Shown here: in pieces, positions 8,770-17,484 of the stretch | Layout: each line of letters starts with the position of its first letter | Position numbering within the stretch: the first letter of the stretch is position 1 | Source: Pseudomonas sp. R5(2019) | GTDB lineage: Bacteria; Pseudomonadota; Gammaproteobacteria; Pseudomonadales; Pseudomonadaceae | NCBI RefSeq assembly: GCF_009905435.1 | Contig: NZ_JAAAMT010000018.1 | Coordinates: forward strand, 1 to 64,000 | Reading direction: 5' to 3' | Length of the DNA stretch: 64,000 nt | The notes under the pieces: model-generated | Told to the model about the DNA's origin: nothing | Database searches by the model: none | Seen by the model: only the letters and a program-made list of their open reading frames with translations | Translations under genes and position numbers: made by a program

Positions 8770-8795
8770 AACACCGGATTTTTTTTGCATAAAAA

Positions 8796-8809
8796 TTGGA
8801 ACGTTCCAA
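8796..8809. promoter_or_regulatory. LacI-family operator 3 (internal to cluster)
   Basis: TTGGAACGTTCCAA, a perfect 14-base palindrome with the same core as operators 1 and 2. It lies in the 58-base gap between the ALDH stop and the SDR start (8828), and a T-rich stretch precedes it. It implies a second LacI-controlled promoter, or a roadblock site, for the downstream genes. Confidence 0.75.
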
Positions 8810-8827
8810 ACGATTGAGAATGCAGCC

Positions 8828-9613
8828 ATGACAAACAACAACAACGTTTCGCAACGCCCCGTCGCACTGGTTACCGGAGGCCGTCGCGGCATTGGTGCCG
8901 CCATCGTTCTGCGACTGGCCCGTGATGGTTTCGACGTTGCCTTTACCTGCCGTAGCGAAGATGAAGTGGCACAACAGCTGTGCGCAGAGATCGAGTCACT
9001 GGGCGGACGAGGACTGGCGGTCGCCAGTGAGTTGCAGAGCTTGGAAGCACACGCGCAGTTGCTTGAGCGTGTGCAAGCCTGGGGTGGTGCAGTCGATTGC
9101 CTGGTGAACAACGCAGGCATCGGCTCTCCGTCTCGTGGAGACCTCTTGGCCATGAAACCTGAGGCGTTCGATCTGGTGCTGGAAACCAACCTGCGTGGGA
9201 CTTTCTTCCTGACGCAGCAGGTGGCCAAGCAGATGATCGAGAATCCTTCGTCGCACGCTCGCAGCATCATCAATGTTTCCAGTGTGAGTGTGGAGCTCGC
9301 GTCCCCGGAGCGAGGCGAATACTGCATGTCCAAGGCCGCCTTGGGCATGTCCACCAAGCTGTTCGCCCTGCGCCTGGCTGCGGAGAACATCGGCGTGTTT
9401 GAAGTGCGTCCGGGGGTAATTCGCACTGATATGACAGCGGGTGTCGCCGACAAATACGAGCAGCGCTTCAAGGATGGTCTGGTGCCGATGGGCCGCTGGG
9501 GTGAGACCAGCGATATCGCCTCCATCGTCAGCTCGCTGGCTGCCGGGCAGTTCGGCTTCGCGACCGGCTCTGTCATTCACGCCGATGGCGGTCTCGCCAT
9601 CCCACGTCTGTGA
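8828..9613 (+). CDS. SDR family oxidoreductase (FabG-like)
   Basis: A 261-residue classical short-chain dehydrogenase. The N-terminal cofactor motif TGGRRGIG follows VALV, NNAG (CLVNNAGIG) is present, the catalytic Tyr and Lys are in EYCMSKAAL, and the C-terminus ends TGSVIHADGGLAIPR. ATG 8828 is chosen because the Rossmann strand follows directly; the frame upstream belongs to the ALDH region. It interconverts an alcohol and a ketone, probably on a polyol-like substrate given the neighbours. Its stop lies just before the GMC gene. Confidence 0.86.
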   Translation: MTNNNNVSQRPVALVTGGRRGIGAAIVLRLARDGFDVAFTCRSEDEVAQQLCAEIESLGGRGLAVASELQSLEAHAQLLERVQAWGGAVDCLVNNAGIGSPSRGDLLAMKPEAFDLVLETNLRGTFFLTQQVAKQMIENPSSHARSIINVSSVSVELASPERGEYCMSKAALGMSTKLFALRLAAENIGVFEVRPGVIRTDMTAGVADKYEQRFKDGLVPMGRWGETSDIASIVSSLAAGQFGFATGSVIHADGGLAIPRL

Positions 9614-9621
9614 GTGCCGTC

Positions 9622-11259
9622 ATGACTTACGACTACATCATTGTCGGAGGCGGTTCGGCGGGCTGCGTGCTCGCCAATCGGCTCAGCGAAGATCCCCGCA
9701 ACAAGGTACTGCTGCTGGAAGCCGGTGGAGGGGATCGCCATCCACTGTTCAGCATGCCTGCCGGTTTCGCCAAGATGACCAAGGGAAGGGGCTCGTGGGG
9801 CTGGTCGACCGTCCCGCAGAAGCACCTGAAGAACCGGGTATTGCATTACACCCAGGCCAAGGTCATCGGCGGCGGTTCGTCCGTTAATGCGCAGATCTAC
9901 ACCCGTGGCGCCGCTGCGGACTATGACGAGTGGGAGAGCGAGTGTGGTGCCGAGGGCTGGGCTTACAAGGATGTGCTGCCCTACTTCAAACGTGCTGAAA
10001 ACAATCAGCGCTATGCCAATAAGTATCATGGCTACGAGGGGCCGCTGGGCGTCTCGAATCCCATCAGCCCATTGCCAATTTGTGAAGCCTATTTCCAGGC
10101 CGGACAGGAACTGGGAATCCCATTCAACCCGGACTTCAACGGGGCCGAGCAGGATGGTTTGGGCTACTACCAGCTCACCCAGCTGAATGCCAAGCGCTCC
10201 TCCACGTCGGTTGCGTATCTGCGCCCAGCCATGGGCCGCTCAAACCTGACCGTCATGCTGGGTGCCCTTACTCATCGTGTCGTGCTCAACGGCAAACGGG
10301 CAGTAGGGGTTGAAGTAGTGTCGCAAGGCGCTACTCAACCTGCTCTCTACCTGGCGTCGCGTGAGGTGATCGTCAGCAGCGGAGCCATCGGCTCCCCAAA
10401 ACTGCTGATGCAGTCCGGTATTGGCCCAGAAGAACACTTGCGTGAAGTGGGCGTGAAAGTCGAGCACGCGTTGGCAGGCGTCGGCAGCAATCTTCAGGAT
10501 CACCTGGATCTTTTCGTTATCGCGGAATGCACCGGCAACCACACCTACGACCCATACGGCAAACCTCATATGGCGGCCTGGGCGGGTCTGCAATACCTGC
10601 TGCTGAAGAAGGGCCCAGTGGCGTCCAGCCTGTTTGAAACGGGCGGGTTCTGGTACGCCGACCCTGCGGCGCGGTCGCCAGACATCCAGTTCCACCTGGG
10701 TCTTGGTTCGGGCATCGAAGCCGGTGTCGCGCAGATGAGCAATCCTGGTGTGACCCTCAACTCAGCATTCCTGCGGCCTCGCTCTCGCGGCACCGTTCGT
10801 TTGGCAAGCGCCAACCCGACCGACGCTCCGCTGATCGATCCGAACTACTTCGCCGATCCCTATGATCGCGAGATGTCCATCAAGGGCCTGCGCCTGGCTC
10901 GGGAGATCCTTGCGCAGCCAGCATTGAAACGCTTTGTGCTGGCCGAGCGGCTGCCAGGCCTCGACAAGCTCAGTGACGAGCAACTGTTTGAGTACGCCTG
11001 CGCCAATGCCAAGACCGACCACCACCCTGCCGGCACTTGCCGCATGGGCCATGGCGACGATGCGGTGGTGTCCACCGACCTCAAGGTACATGGCATCGAC
11101 GGATTGCGTGTGGTGGATGCGTCGATCATGCCTCGCCTGAACAGCAGCAACACCAACGCTCCGACCATCATGATCGCCGAGAAAGCGGCGGATCTCATTC
11201 TTGGCAAAGTCCCCCAGTCAGAGGAAAAGTCTCGTGAATATTCTGTTGCCCACGCTTGA
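9622..11259 (+). CDS. GMC-family FAD-dependent alcohol dehydrogenase
   Basis: A 545-residue glucose-methanol-choline oxidoreductase. It has the N-terminal FAD dinucleotide motif ([19 protein letters not shown]), the GMC signature around VIGGGSSVNAQIYTRG and the C-terminal active-site region (HHPAGTCRMG, then NSSNTNAPTIMIAEKAADL). ATG 9622 was preferred over GTG 9610 because the FAD motif starts four residues later. It oxidises an alcohol to an aldehyde and feeds electrons to a quinone or cytochrome. It overlaps the DUF993 gene by 26 bases. Confidence 0.87.
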   Translation: MTYDYIIVGGGSAGCVLANRLSEDPRNKVLLLEAGGGDRHPLFSMPAGFAKMTKGRGSWGWSTVPQKHLKNRVLHYTQAKVIGGGSSVNAQIYTRGAAADYDEWESECGAEGWAYKDVLPYFKRAENNQRYANKYHGYEGPLGVSNPISPLPICEAYFQAGQELGIPFNPDFNGAEQDGLGYYQLTQLNAKRSSTSVAYLRPAMGRSNLTVMLGALTHRVVLNGKRAVGVEVVSQGATQPALYLASREVIVSSGAIGSPKLLMQSGIGPEEHLREVGVKVEHALAGVGSNLQDHLDLFVIAECTGNHTYDPYGKPHMAAWAGLQYLLLKKGPVASSLFETGGFWYADPAARSPDIQFHLGLGSGIEAGVAQMSNPGVTLNSAFLRPRSRGTVRLASANPTDAPLIDPNYFADPYDREMSIKGLRLAREILAQPALKRFVLAERLPGLDKLSDEQLFEYACANAKTDHHPAGTCRMGHGDDAVVSTDLKVHGIDGLRVVDASIMPRLNSSNTNAPTIMIAEKAADLILGKVPQSEEKSREYSVAHA

Positions 11260-12406
11260 TGGCCGTATTGAACGCTACGACCTGCAAAACGCTGACGCGC
11301 CGTATGCCAAGTTCGAGAAGCGCCCGCTGAGCCGCATTGCGTATGCAGCTGCCCACGTGGTGATCGATCCTGCTCGTCCGGCCAATCCTTGGGACGAAAC
11401 CGTCGCCATCGACTGGGACAAGACCCTGGGCTTTCGCGAGTACCTATGGAGCCTCGGTTTCAAGATCGCTGAAGCCATGGACACTGCTCAACGCGGCATG
11501 GGCCTGGGCTGGAAGGAATCCGCCGAGCTGATTCGCCGCAGCGTGACTCACGCACGGCAAATCGAAGGCGCTGACCTGAGCTGTGGTGTCGGCACCGATC
11601 AGCTGGTTGTTACGCCGTCGACCACCCTGGACGATGTGTTGGGCGCTTACCGCGAACAGTTCGAAGTGGTCGACAGCGTTGGCGGCAGCGCCATCCTCAT
11701 GGCCAGCCGCGCACTCTGTGCAGTGGCCAAGAGCGGGGAAGAGTACGAGAAGGTCTACTCGACGCTGCTGGGCGAGGCACGCCAGAAGGTTGTCCTGCAC
11801 TGGCTGGGCGAGGCCTTCGACGCCAACCTGCGCGGCTACTGGGGCAGCACCGATGTACCGACTGCGATGAACACTGTCCTGTCGATCATCGAGTCCAACG
11901 TCGACAAGGTCGACGGCATCAAGATCTCGCTGTTGGAAGCGGAGTGGGAAATCGAACTGCGTCGCCGTCTGCCAGAAGGTGTGAAGCTCTATACCGGTGA
12001 CGACTTCAACTTCGGCGAACTGATCGCTGGGGATGCAACTCACCATTCACACGCGCTCCTGGGGATCTTCGACCCAATCGCTCCGGTAGCTGCCCATGCC
12101 TTGGCGGCACTCACCGATGGCGACGTAGCCCGCTATCACGCGTTGATGAATCCGACCGTGGCGCTCTCTCGCGAGATCTTCAAAGCACCGACCCGCTACT
12201 ACAAAGCAGGCGTTGTACTGCTTGCTTGGCTGAATGGTCACCAGGATCACTTCAGCATGCTCGGCGGCATGCAATCGGCTCGTTCGCTTTCCCACTACAG
12301 CGAAGTGTTCCGTCTGGCGGATCAAGCCGGCGTGCTGATTCAACCTGAGCTTGCAGTTGAGAGAATGAAGGGACTCGCCTCGGTGTACGGCGGCATCACC
12401 GGCTAA
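11234..12406 (+). CDS. DUF993 family protein (dihydrodipicolinate synthase-like)
   Basis: A 390-residue DUF993 protein, a family annotated as distantly related to class I aldolases of the DHDPS/NAL type. GTG 11234 begins VNILLPTLDGRIERYDL and overlaps the GMC gene. The segments VDGIKISLLEAEWE and LYTGDDFNFGELIAGD resemble the lysine and glycine-rich parts of such TIM barrels, so K in GIKIS could be the Schiff-base lysine (inference). It probably cleaves or isomerises the sugar-acid-like intermediate. No characterised member is known to me. Confidence 0.75.
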   Translation: MNILLPTLDGRIERYDLQNADAPYAKFEKRPLSRIAYAAAHVVIDPARPANPWDETVAIDWDKTLGFREYLWSLGFKIAEAMDTAQRGMGLGWKESAELIRRSVTHARQIEGADLSCGVGTDQLVVTPSTTLDDVLGAYREQFEVVDSVGGSAILMASRALCAVAKSGEEYEKVYSTLLGEARQKVVLHWLGEAFDANLRGYWGSTDVPTAMNTVLSIIESNVDKVDGIKISLLEAEWEIELRRRLPEGVKLYTGDDFNFGELIAGDATHHSHALLGIFDPIAPVAAHALAALTDGDVARYHALMNPTVALSREIFKAPTRYYKAGVVLLAWLNGHQDHFSMLGGMQSARSLSHYSEVFRLADQAGVLIQPELAVERMKGLASVYGGITG

Positions 12407-12483
12407 TCGACGCAGCACAACCAGGCGTAGGGTTCGTGCGTGCTAACCCTACTGTGCGAAACAAGAACAATAAGGGGATCCCC

Positions 12484-12889
12484 ATGGGCACCATCGCCAA
12501 TAGAGTTTCGGAAACACCGGGTGACATCGCTGATCACTGCGCTTTGGGCGTTCCCCGCCTTCTGGTTGTTCAACACGATGGACCCGACCCTGATCGTCTT
12601 GGGCATGGTCGTTGCCATCAGCTTGGGTGCCTTTGGCATGTACTCGGTGCAAGCCGCGTACTTTCCCGAGTTGTTTGATGCCAGATACCGCTACACCGGC
12701 ATCGCGGTGAGCAAGGAATTTGCCGCGCTGGCATCAGGCGGTATCGCTCCCTTCGTTGCCGCAGCGCTGCTCAGTTGGTCGGGTAATCACTACTGGCCGG
12801 TGGCGACCTACGTAGTGGTGTTGGCGGGTATCTCATTTATCGCGACTTTCTTCGCACCTGAAACACGCGGTTCTGAAATCAGCATCTGA
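12484..12889 (+). pseudogene. MHS-type MFS transporter, C-terminal remnant with frameshift
   Basis: From about 12515 the frame encodes RVTSLITALWAFPAFWLFNT onward to FFAPETRGSEISI, the last four to five helices of a metabolite:H+ symporter. The preceding piece (MGTIANRVSE from ATG 12484) matches the loop before this region but in another frame, so an indel near 12515 separates them. The N-terminal eight helices are missing. This is a decayed transporter, apparently replaced by the intact MFS gene immediately downstream. Confidence 0.72.
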
Positions 12890-12931
12890 CTTTCAGCGAT
12901 TACACCTATCCAATAAAAAAATGAGGCGTGT

Positions 12932-14158
12932 ATGAACGTTCAACTCGAAATGCCTGTGCAGGCGACTGCACCGTCTGCAACCAAAATTGCCTTCATTCTG
13001 GTTACCAGTTTGTTCTTCATGTGGGGGCTTTCCCACGGCCTCCTGGATGTGCTCAATAAGCATTTTCAAGACACGTTGAATGTCAGCAAGGCCCAATCGG
13101 GCTACCTGCAGGCCGCCTACTTCGGTGCGTATTTCATCGTTGCCTTGCCCGTGGGGGCGTTCATGGATCGCTGTGGTTACAAAGCAGGCATCCTCGTGGG
13201 CCTCGCTTTGTTCGCCCTCGGTGCGTTGCTGTTTATCCCCGCGACCAGTGCCGGTACTTTTGCGGCGTTCCTGGGGGCGTTGTTCATCCTGGCCTGTGGT
13301 CTGGGCTGCCTGGAAACCGCTGCCAACCTCTACGCGTCGGTGCTGGGTAGACCAGAAACCGCAGAGCGCCGCTTGAACTTCGCTCAATCGTTCAATGGCC
13401 TCGGTGTATTTATCGGCCCTCTGATTGGCGGCTCACTGTTCTTCGCTCCACCCGTAGCTCTGGTTGGATTCACTATCGATCCGGTGATGTTGACCTACGC
13501 GACCTTGGGCCTGGTTGTCATCCTGATGATGGTCGTGTTCGCCGCCGTGCCACTGCCTGAAATTCAGGCGCAGAGTTCGTCTTCTGAGAAGGCCGGTACA
13601 ACTCGCTCGCTGTGGTCGCATTCGAACTTCACCGGCGCACTGATAGCACAGTTCTTCTATATTGCTGCTCAGGTGGGTGTAGGTGCATTCTTCATCAATT
13701 ACGCCATCGAGCACTGGAGCGGCCTGACCACGCAGAAAGCATCCTACCTTCTGTCTATCGCCATGCTGAGCTTCATGATTGGCCGCTTCGTCAGCACCTG
13801 GCTGATGCGCTACATCCCCGCGACCGCCATGCTCATTGGCTATGCACTCATCAACACCGCACTCTGTGCTGTGGCGGTTGCCGGCATTCAAGAGCTCTCG
13901 GTCTACGCATTGATCGGCGTGTTCTTCTTCATGTCCATCCTGTACCCCAGCATCTTTGCAATGGGTGTTAAAAACTTGGGCGGGCACACCAAGAAGGCTG
14001 GATCATATCTGGTCATGACTCTGGTCGGTGGCGCCATTGCGCCTTACTGCATGGGTGCCATTGCTGACGTCTACGGCACTGGCGTCGCCTTTATCGTTCC
14101 TCTTGTATGCTTCTTGGTCGTCGCTGGCTACGGCATTAAGCAGCGTCGCGAGGTGTAA
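12932..14158 (+). CDS. MFS transporter, FucP-like sugar permease
   Basis: A 408-residue twelve-helix MFS protein related to L-fucose/sugar:H+ symporters. Signatures are SLFFMWGLSHGLLDVLNKHF in helix 1, FGAYFIVALPVGAFMDRCGYK in helices 2-3 and LGCLETAANLYASVLG. ATG 12932 follows a GAGG-like site. It is the likely inner-membrane importer for the LacI-regulated cluster, in the same direction and just after a broken MHS transporter. Confidence 0.85.
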   Translation: MNVQLEMPVQATAPSATKIAFILVTSLFFMWGLSHGLLDVLNKHFQDTLNVSKAQSGYLQAAYFGAYFIVALPVGAFMDRCGYKAGILVGLALFALGALLFIPATSAGTFAAFLGALFILACGLGCLETAANLYASVLGRPETAERRLNFAQSFNGLGVFIGPLIGGSLFFAPPVALVGFTIDPVMLTYATLGLVVILMMVVFAAVPLPEIQAQSSSSEKAGTTRSLWSHSNFTGALIAQFFYIAAQVGVGAFFINYAIEHWSGLTTQKASYLLSIAMLSFMIGRFVSTWLMRYIPATAMLIGYALINTALCAVAVAGIQELSVYALIGVFFFMSILYPSIFAMGVKNLGGHTKKAGSYLVMTLVGGAIAPYCMGAIADVYGTGVAFIVPLVCFLVVAGYGIKQRREV

Positions 14159-14224
14159 TTGCAGGCGATTGATAATACCTAACCAACTTTGGTCTTTCTA
14201 TCAGTCGCTAGCTACCTGTGGTCA

Positions 14225-14290
14225 CTTTGCACCGGCATTGCCTGAGGCTTTCTCACGCTTTTGCCTGAGGCAGTCCGGTGCCTTTTTTAA
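14225..14290 (+). terminator. Terminator between MFS and porin genes
   Basis: CACCGGCATTGCCTGAGGC pairs, with mismatches, with GCCTGAGGCAGTCCGGTG and is followed by CCTTTTTTAAA. It ends the metabolic operon; the porin gene then needs its own promoter in the AT-rich stretch 14290-14400. Confidence 0.7.
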
Positions 14291-14413
14291 ATCAAGAATT
14301 TTGACTTTGGTTTGGTATCACCTGTTCTGGGTATGCCATGCCCTGCGGGCTACTCAGTAGCTCTGCATTTCGCTGACCTTGACGAATAAATAAAATAACC
14401 AAAGGCTTTATCC

Positions 14414-15640
14414 ATGAAATTCAAAACTCTCGGCGTTGTTCTGGGTGCGTTATCTGCTGCTGGTTTTCTGCCTCACGAAGCATATGCAACAAATTTCAGC
14501 GGGTATTTCAGGACGGGAGTAGGGGACTCTACTGAAGGGGGCAAGCAATCGTGCTTCCAATTGCCGGGCGCTGGTTCGAAATATCGTCTGGGTAATGAAT
14601 GCGAACAGTATCTTGAGCTGGATTTGCGCCAAGATCTTCTGGCCCTGGACGATGGTTCAGTGGTCAGCGTTGAAGGGATGGCTCAGTTTTTCAACGAATA
14701 TGCTCATGCTCCAAAGTTCGACGGTGAGTACGGTTACACCCGGATGGCTCAGCTCTATGCCGAGTGGAGCAAAGTGCCGGTGTTGAACGGTGGCTCATTC
14801 TGGGCGGGTCGCCGTTACTACAATCGAAACGATATCCACATTACTGATTACTACTACTGGAATCAGAGCTCGACCGGTTTTGGCTTCGATCAGGTCGCCT
14901 TGGGTGATTTGAAGTACAGCTATGTGTTCTCGCGAAAAGACAACATTTTCCAGAAGGAAATGGTCACGCGCCATGACCTGACTGTCAGTGGGTTCAACAC
15001 CAACCCGGGCGGTGAGCTCCAGCTTGGCGTCAGCTACCTGGACAAGCCGAGCCGTGAAGGGGCCCATCAAGGCTGGTCGGTCATAGCCCAGCACAAGCAG
15101 ACCGAGTTTCTGGGCGGCGTGAACAAGTTCGCTGTGCAGTATGGCCAAGGCTCTGGTACCGCACTGAGCTATACCGGCGACTCGTCTCTGGATCAGGCCA
15201 ACAGGAGTTGGCGGGTGGTCAAATTCTTCGATTGGCAGATGACTCACGCCTTCAGTGGCCAGGTACAACTGGTCTATCAAAAGGACATCCGCCCGGACGG
15301 TGATGATCAGAACTGGTTGTCGGTCGGTATCCGCCCGGTTTACGCGATCAGTGATCAATTCAAATTCGTCACTGAGGTAGGCCGCGACCAGGTTGAAGCC
15401 CCTGGGGGAACGCGCAAGCTCACCAAATACACCATCGCACCAACGTGGTCACCCAAGGGGTTAGGCTTCTGGGATAGGCCAGAGATCCGCCTCTACTACA
15501 CCTACGCGACTTGGAACAAAGCTGCCCAACGTGCTGCAAGCCTGCAGTCCCCCGGTTCGGCGCTTTCTGATACCGGTTCGTTCGGTACCGATCTGCACGG
15601 ATCCAACGTGGGTGTTCAGGTCGAGTATTGGTGGAAGTAG
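14414..15640 (+). CDS. LamB-type (maltoporin-like) outer-membrane porin
   Basis: A 408-residue exported protein. The signal peptide MKFKTLGVVLGALSAAGFLP ends near AYA-TNFSGYFR. FSGYFRTGVG is the start of LamB-family barrels, with GRRYYNRNDIHITDYYYW in the constriction region, and the protein ends with aromatic residues (VQVEYWWK). It is a trimeric sugar-type porin giving outer-membrane entry for the substrate of the upstream cluster. Its stop overlaps the end of a convergent TetR gene by 25 bases. Confidence 0.86.
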   Translation: MKFKTLGVVLGALSAAGFLPHEAYATNFSGYFRTGVGDSTEGGKQSCFQLPGAGSKYRLGNECEQYLELDLRQDLLALDDGSVVSVEGMAQFFNEYAHAPKFDGEYGYTRMAQLYAEWSKVPVLNGGSFWAGRRYYNRNDIHITDYYYWNQSSTGFGFDQVALGDLKYSYVFSRKDNIFQKEMVTRHDLTVSGFNTNPGGELQLGVSYLDKPSREGAHQGWSVIAQHKQTEFLGGVNKFAVQYGQGSGTALSYTGDSSLDQANRSWRVVKFFDWQMTHAFSGQVQLVYQKDIRPDGDDQNWLSVGIRPVYAISDQFKFVTEVGRDQVEAPGGTRKLTKYTIAPTWSPKGLGFWDRPEIRLYYTYATWNKAAQRAASLQSPGSALSDTGSFGTDLHGSNVGVQVEYWWK

Positions 15641-16242
15641 CCAGTCGTTTTGCCACTGGCGATAATGCACACGACAAAATGTGTGAGTGCTTCTGTCAGT
15701 TGCTGTTCCGTTACCTCAAGACAAACCCACTGTGACTGCCCGTACAGCATTCCAATGACTGCACTCGTGATCAGGTGGACCTCATCATCAAGCTTGCCTT
15801 CCTCCCGGTACTCATCAGAGATGCTTGTGCTCAATAGCGTCGCGTAGGCATTTTTAAGCTGGTTAGCCTGGTGCTGGTGCTCTTCGTTGAGATTCACGAA
15901 CTCACGGGCCACCAGCACCAGCCTGTGCTTTTCACTCAGGCTAAAGGCGACGAAGGCTTGAACAAAGCGGCGTACACGTTCAGATGGGGTCCTTGCGCCC
16001 TTCATTCGATGCTTTGTATTGAATAATAAATCCGACAGTGCGGACTCAATCAGCTCGAACAACAAGCATTGTTTACTTTCAACATGGTGGTACAGCGATC
16101 CGGCATGCAGACCCAGGTAGCTCGCCAGATCGCGCAAACTGATTGCATGAAAGCCGCGTGTTGCGAAAAGCTCAAGCGCAACCTCAAGAAGTCGATCACG
16201 GGTGCTGGGGGCTGGATTGGCTGAGGTGATGGTTACTTCCAT
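15616..16242 (-). CDS. TetR-family regulator
   Basis: A 208-residue regulator with an N-terminal TetR helix-turn-helix (RDRLLEVALELFATRGFHAI, SLRDLASYLGLHAGSLYHHV, residues about 14-57) and a helical ligand domain with no recognised specificity. It converges on the porin gene, and upstream (right) lies the esterase/vanBA operon running in the same direction. Its target is unclear; the nearest candidate is the 243-base gap toward the esterase gene. Confidence 0.85.
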   Translation of the reverse strand: MEVTITSANPAPSTRDRLLEVALELFATRGFHAISLRDLASYLGLHAGSLYHHVESKQCLLFELIESALSDLLFNTKHRMKGARTPSERVRRFVQAFVAFSLSEKHRLVLVAREFVNLNEEHQHQANQLKNAYATLLSTSISDEYREEGKLDDEVHLITSAVIGMLYGQSQWVCLEVTEQQLTEALTHFVVCIIASGKTTGYFHQYST

Positions 16243-16269
16243 TGCGAATTCTCAAAAAAGTATTCACGT

Positions 16270-16464
16270 TCAATCAATGGGGGAGGGCTGACTGAGTGTG
16301 CAGCCAAGTCGCAGATAGCCAAACACGGCGCTTACGCCGATCACAAGCAGCACCACGCAGACGGCGCGCCACCCGTACGTGCCACTCAGCACGCCTCCCA
16401 AACTCGATGGCAATGGGGCGCTATTTTCCGTCATCCGACCTGACCGTTGTAGGTCGTCTGGCAC
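16270..16464 (-). pseudogene. Possible MFS transporter C-terminal scrap
   Basis: A short frame whose middle reads GGVLSGTYGWRAVCVVLLVI then GVSAVFGYLRL, like a final MFS loop plus transmembrane helix. No upstream helices exist in any frame, since the esterase gene starts 20 bases away. If real, it is the tail of a transporter lost by deletion. Confidence 0.35.
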
Positions 16465-16485
16465 AGGTCGGTTGAAAACGTTAAT

Positions 16486-17385
16486 TTATGCTTGGGAGGC
16501 AGGGGTGGTTGTAATGAAGTTATGCAATTCTTCAGAGAAAGAATCAAACTCGGCGCCTACTTGAAATATAGGTGATATGTGGTTGTGTCCGGCCAAGAAG
16601 TGCATGGGTGGCCAGCAACCATTTCGTTCGAAAAATTGGTCAAGCAATTCTTTGGCTTGTTGCTGGAAGTTAGGAGGATCTAGCTCTGATACGGTAAAAA
16701 GTAATGGGATTTTTGCATCCAGAAGCTTCGGCAATGGCGATTGACTAGCAAATTGACTAGCATCATCGCCAAAGTAAGCGGCTTCCCTTTCACTGTGCGC
16801 AAGCGTAGTCAGGTCATAAAGGCCCGACATGATGATGGCCGAGGATACCGGTCCGCCTGCGCTGCAGTGCTCCGCAACAAATCCTGCAACGTGAACAGCG
16901 CCTGCCGACTGCCCCCAAAGAACGATTCGTTTTGTATCGCCGCCATGTATTGAAGGATTGTCGACAAGCCAGCGGATTGCCGAATGGATATCTTCTTTGC
17001 CTGCCGGATAGCGATAATTGGGGGCCAGTCGATAATTCATGACGACCCCGATAAAGCCTTGCCGGGCTGCCCAACGGCCAACGTTGGAATAGAATGGATC
17101 GCTTGGGTGACCTTTGGATCCAGCGACAAAGCCTCCGCCATGCACGAAAATTACGATCGGAGGTTTCTCAGCCAGGTGCCCTGCCGGCTGGAAAAGATCT
17201 AACCGATGACGCTCGTGTGTGCCATAGGTTAGATCGCGAGTTTCTAAGCAGGTGGTTGAGTCCTGGCGTGGTGCTCCGGGGAGGTACAGTGCTTTGGTGG
17301 CAATGATTTGCTCGAGGCTTAGGGTGCTTCCTAACTGGGAAATTTGCGTGCGAAGAACATCGGGCATTTTATTATGAGAGGTCAT
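16486..17385 (-). CDS. Alpha/beta-hydrolase (HSL/esterase family)
   Basis: A 299-residue hydrolase with the oxyanion motif HGGGFVAGS, the nucleophile elbow GQSAG, an acidic residue in SELDPPN and a histidine in AGHNHIS, matching hormone-sensitive-lipase-type carboxylesterases. ATG 17385 is preferred (GGAGCACC upstream); TTG 17388 directly precedes it. It is last in the minus-strand operon ALDH-fdhA-vanA-vanB-esterase, so it may open esters such as feruloyl or acetylated phenolics before demethylation (inference). Confidence 0.83.
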   Translation of the reverse strand: MTSHNKMPDVLRTQISQLGSTLSLEQIIATKALYLPGAPRQDSTTCLETRDLTYGTHERHRLDLFQPAGHLAEKPPIVIFVHGGGFVAGSKGHPSDPFYSNVGRWAARQGFIGVVMNYRLAPNYRYPAGKEDIHSAIRWLVDNPSIHGGDTKRIVLWGQSAGAVHVAGFVAEHCSAGGPVSSAIIMSGLYDLTTLAHSEREAAYFGDDASQFASQSPLPKLLDAKIPLLFTVSELDPPNFQQQAKELLDQFFERNGCWPPMHFLAGHNHISPIFQVGAEFDSFSEELHNFITTTPASQA

Positions 17386-17484
17386 CAAGGTGCTCCAATT
17401 GTAATGCAGGGTGAAGGGTTCCCCACGGCGTAGATTGTGTTATCTGCTGAATCAAGTCCTTGTCAGGGCAACGTTCAATTTAAC

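Noticed and set aside
7516..9576. A 686-codon minus-strand frame opposite the ALDH and SDR genes
   Set aside because: It spans two real genes and their operator on the other strand and resembles no family.
11444..12046. A 200-codon minus-strand frame opposite the DUF993 gene
   Set aside because: Antisense of the conserved DUF993 reading frame with no independent support.
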